From JBELHR01 sp049606855 (GTDB lineage: Bacteria > Bacteroidota > Bacteroidia > Flavobacteriales > Flavobacteriaceae), in the NCBI GenBank assembly GCA_049606855.1, contig JBMYVY010000002.1, positions 1 to 64,000 on the forward strand: 64,000 nt of DNA, given 5' to 3'. Positions 63,448-64,000 of this stretch are shown in pieces (positions within the stretch are counted from its first letter, which is position 1; each line of letters opens with the position of its first letter). The translations under genes were made by a program, and so were the position numbers. The notes below the pieces were generated by a model. It had not been told where the DNA came from. It did no database searches and saw only the letters and a program-made list of their open reading frames with translations.

Positions 63448-64000
63448 TTACCAGTTTTGTTCCAAAATTGGTTCTCCATAATAAAACTTAAGGAGCTTCA
63501 TCTTGAAAACGTAATCATATTTTGATCGAATCAATGTGGCTTGAGCACTTACCAAATTGTTTCTTGATTGATTAAAATCATAAGAGGTCATCGCACCAAC
63601 ATTAAATCGTTGTTCTGCATTTTTAAATGCCTCCATTTGAGATTTCAAAGAAATCTTAGCTGCATCAAATGTTTTGGTAGCAGATTTAGCATCTAAATAC
63701 GCACTTTCAATATTTTGGTAAAGTGTTTGCTTTTCCTCTGCTAAAGCCAGTTCTGTTTGACGCTGACCAATAGTTGCACGTTTAACGTTATTCTTATTAG
63801 CATTTCTATTAAAGATAGGAACACTCATTGATAAGCCAACAGCATAATTTACGTTGTTTATCATCTGATCTCCAAATGGATCAAATAATTCAGGGTTTTC
63901 CAATTCCCCTAATTTTCTGTTGTAAAATGAACTAACCCCTACATTAAAATTAAGACTAGGGTAGAAACCTGATTTCGCAAGTTTCAAATCATAATTTGTA
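63448..64000 (-). CDS. TolC family outer-membrane efflux protein (C-terminal part, cut by the window edge)
   Basis: The frame is open to the right edge, so only about 184 residues of the C-terminal half are seen. It shows YDLKLAKSGFYPSLNFNVGVSSFYN, then beta-barrel strands (GLSMSVPIFNR), long helices with heptads (QRQTELALAEEKQTLYQNIESAYLDAKSATKTFDAAKISLKSQMEAFKNAEQRFNVGAMTSYDFNQSRNNLVSAQATLIRSKYDYVF) and a final short strand. This matches the second TolC repeat. The internal TTG at 63987 is not the start. The pump it serves lies outside the window. Confidence 0.93.
   Translation of the reverse strand, partial: TNYDLKLAKSGFYPSLNFNVGVSSFYNRKLGELENPELFDPFGDQMINNVNYAVGLSMSVPIFNRNANKNNVKRATIGQRQTELALAEEKQTLYQNIESAYLDAKSATKTFDAAKISLKSQMEAFKNAEQRFNVGAMTSYDFNQSRNNLVSAQATLIRSKYDYVFKMKLLKFYYGEPILEQNW

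Overview
This window is chromosomal DNA from a Bacteroidota bacterium, almost certainly a flavobacterium. The signs are low GC, a complete Na+-NQR operon, type IX secretion (T9SS) parts, a SusC/SusD polysaccharide utilisation locus, and many genes preceded by the Bacteroidota -7 promoter element TAnnTTTG, with few purine-rich ribosome sites. I see no phage, plasmid, insertion sequence, CRISPR or rRNA.

Layout. 1-2389: the 3' end of a large Ca2+-binding repeat protein with a T9SS type-B sorting domain, followed by a PorP/SprF partner. 2400-4800: an alpha/beta hydrolase, then an uncharacterised pair made of a kinase-fold-like protein and a secreted glycine-zipper protein. 4897-4969: initiator tRNA-Met. 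5118-7936: the ribosome-assembly GTPases era and der flanking a membrane protein. 7971-14801: two TPM-domain proteins with LemA, a MerR regulator, an M23 peptidase, alaS and a GSCFA protein. 14878-22590: a small membrane protein, a rhodanese, a long aromatic amino acid hydroxylase, gpmI, map, a methyltransferase, apbE and an OmpA-like lipoprotein. 22652-29492: a small membrane protein, an alkyltransferase and nqrABCDEF. ApbE probably attaches FMN to NqrB and NqrC. 29659-34334: the DUF5103 family that contains the T9SS Plug protein, apaG, a DUF3667 protein, a P5C dehydrogenase and a cold-shock protein.

34528-53209, minus strand, is the most interesting region: ten tightly packed genes forming a beta-1,3-glucan (laminarin-type) utilisation locus. 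In transcription order they are susC, susD, two PKD-containing surface lipoproteins, GH16, GH30, an MFS sugar porter, a GH2/GH5-like TIM-barrel lipoprotein, a 1129-residue GH94/GH149-like phosphorylase and a GH3 beta-glucosidase. The inferred flow is as follows. GH16 cuts the glucan and GH30 removes beta-1,6 branches. SusCD imports the oligosaccharides, and MFS takes the products into the cytoplasm. There a phosphorylase without a signal peptide would release glucose-1-phosphate. Upstream, in an apparent rsmG operon, lies a one-piece transmembrane regulator with a beta-propeller sensor and a LuxR-type helix-turn-helix. The susC promoter region carries an inverted repeat and a helically phased direct repeat that could be its operator.

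56226-64000: rsmG, an aspartate aminotransferase, a PiT phosphate transporter, a DUF255 thioredoxin-fold lipoprotein, tsaB and the C-terminal part of a TolC-family protein cut by the window edge. The only stretch over 300 bases without a protein gene (4796-5142) holds the tRNA, its terminator and the era promoter.
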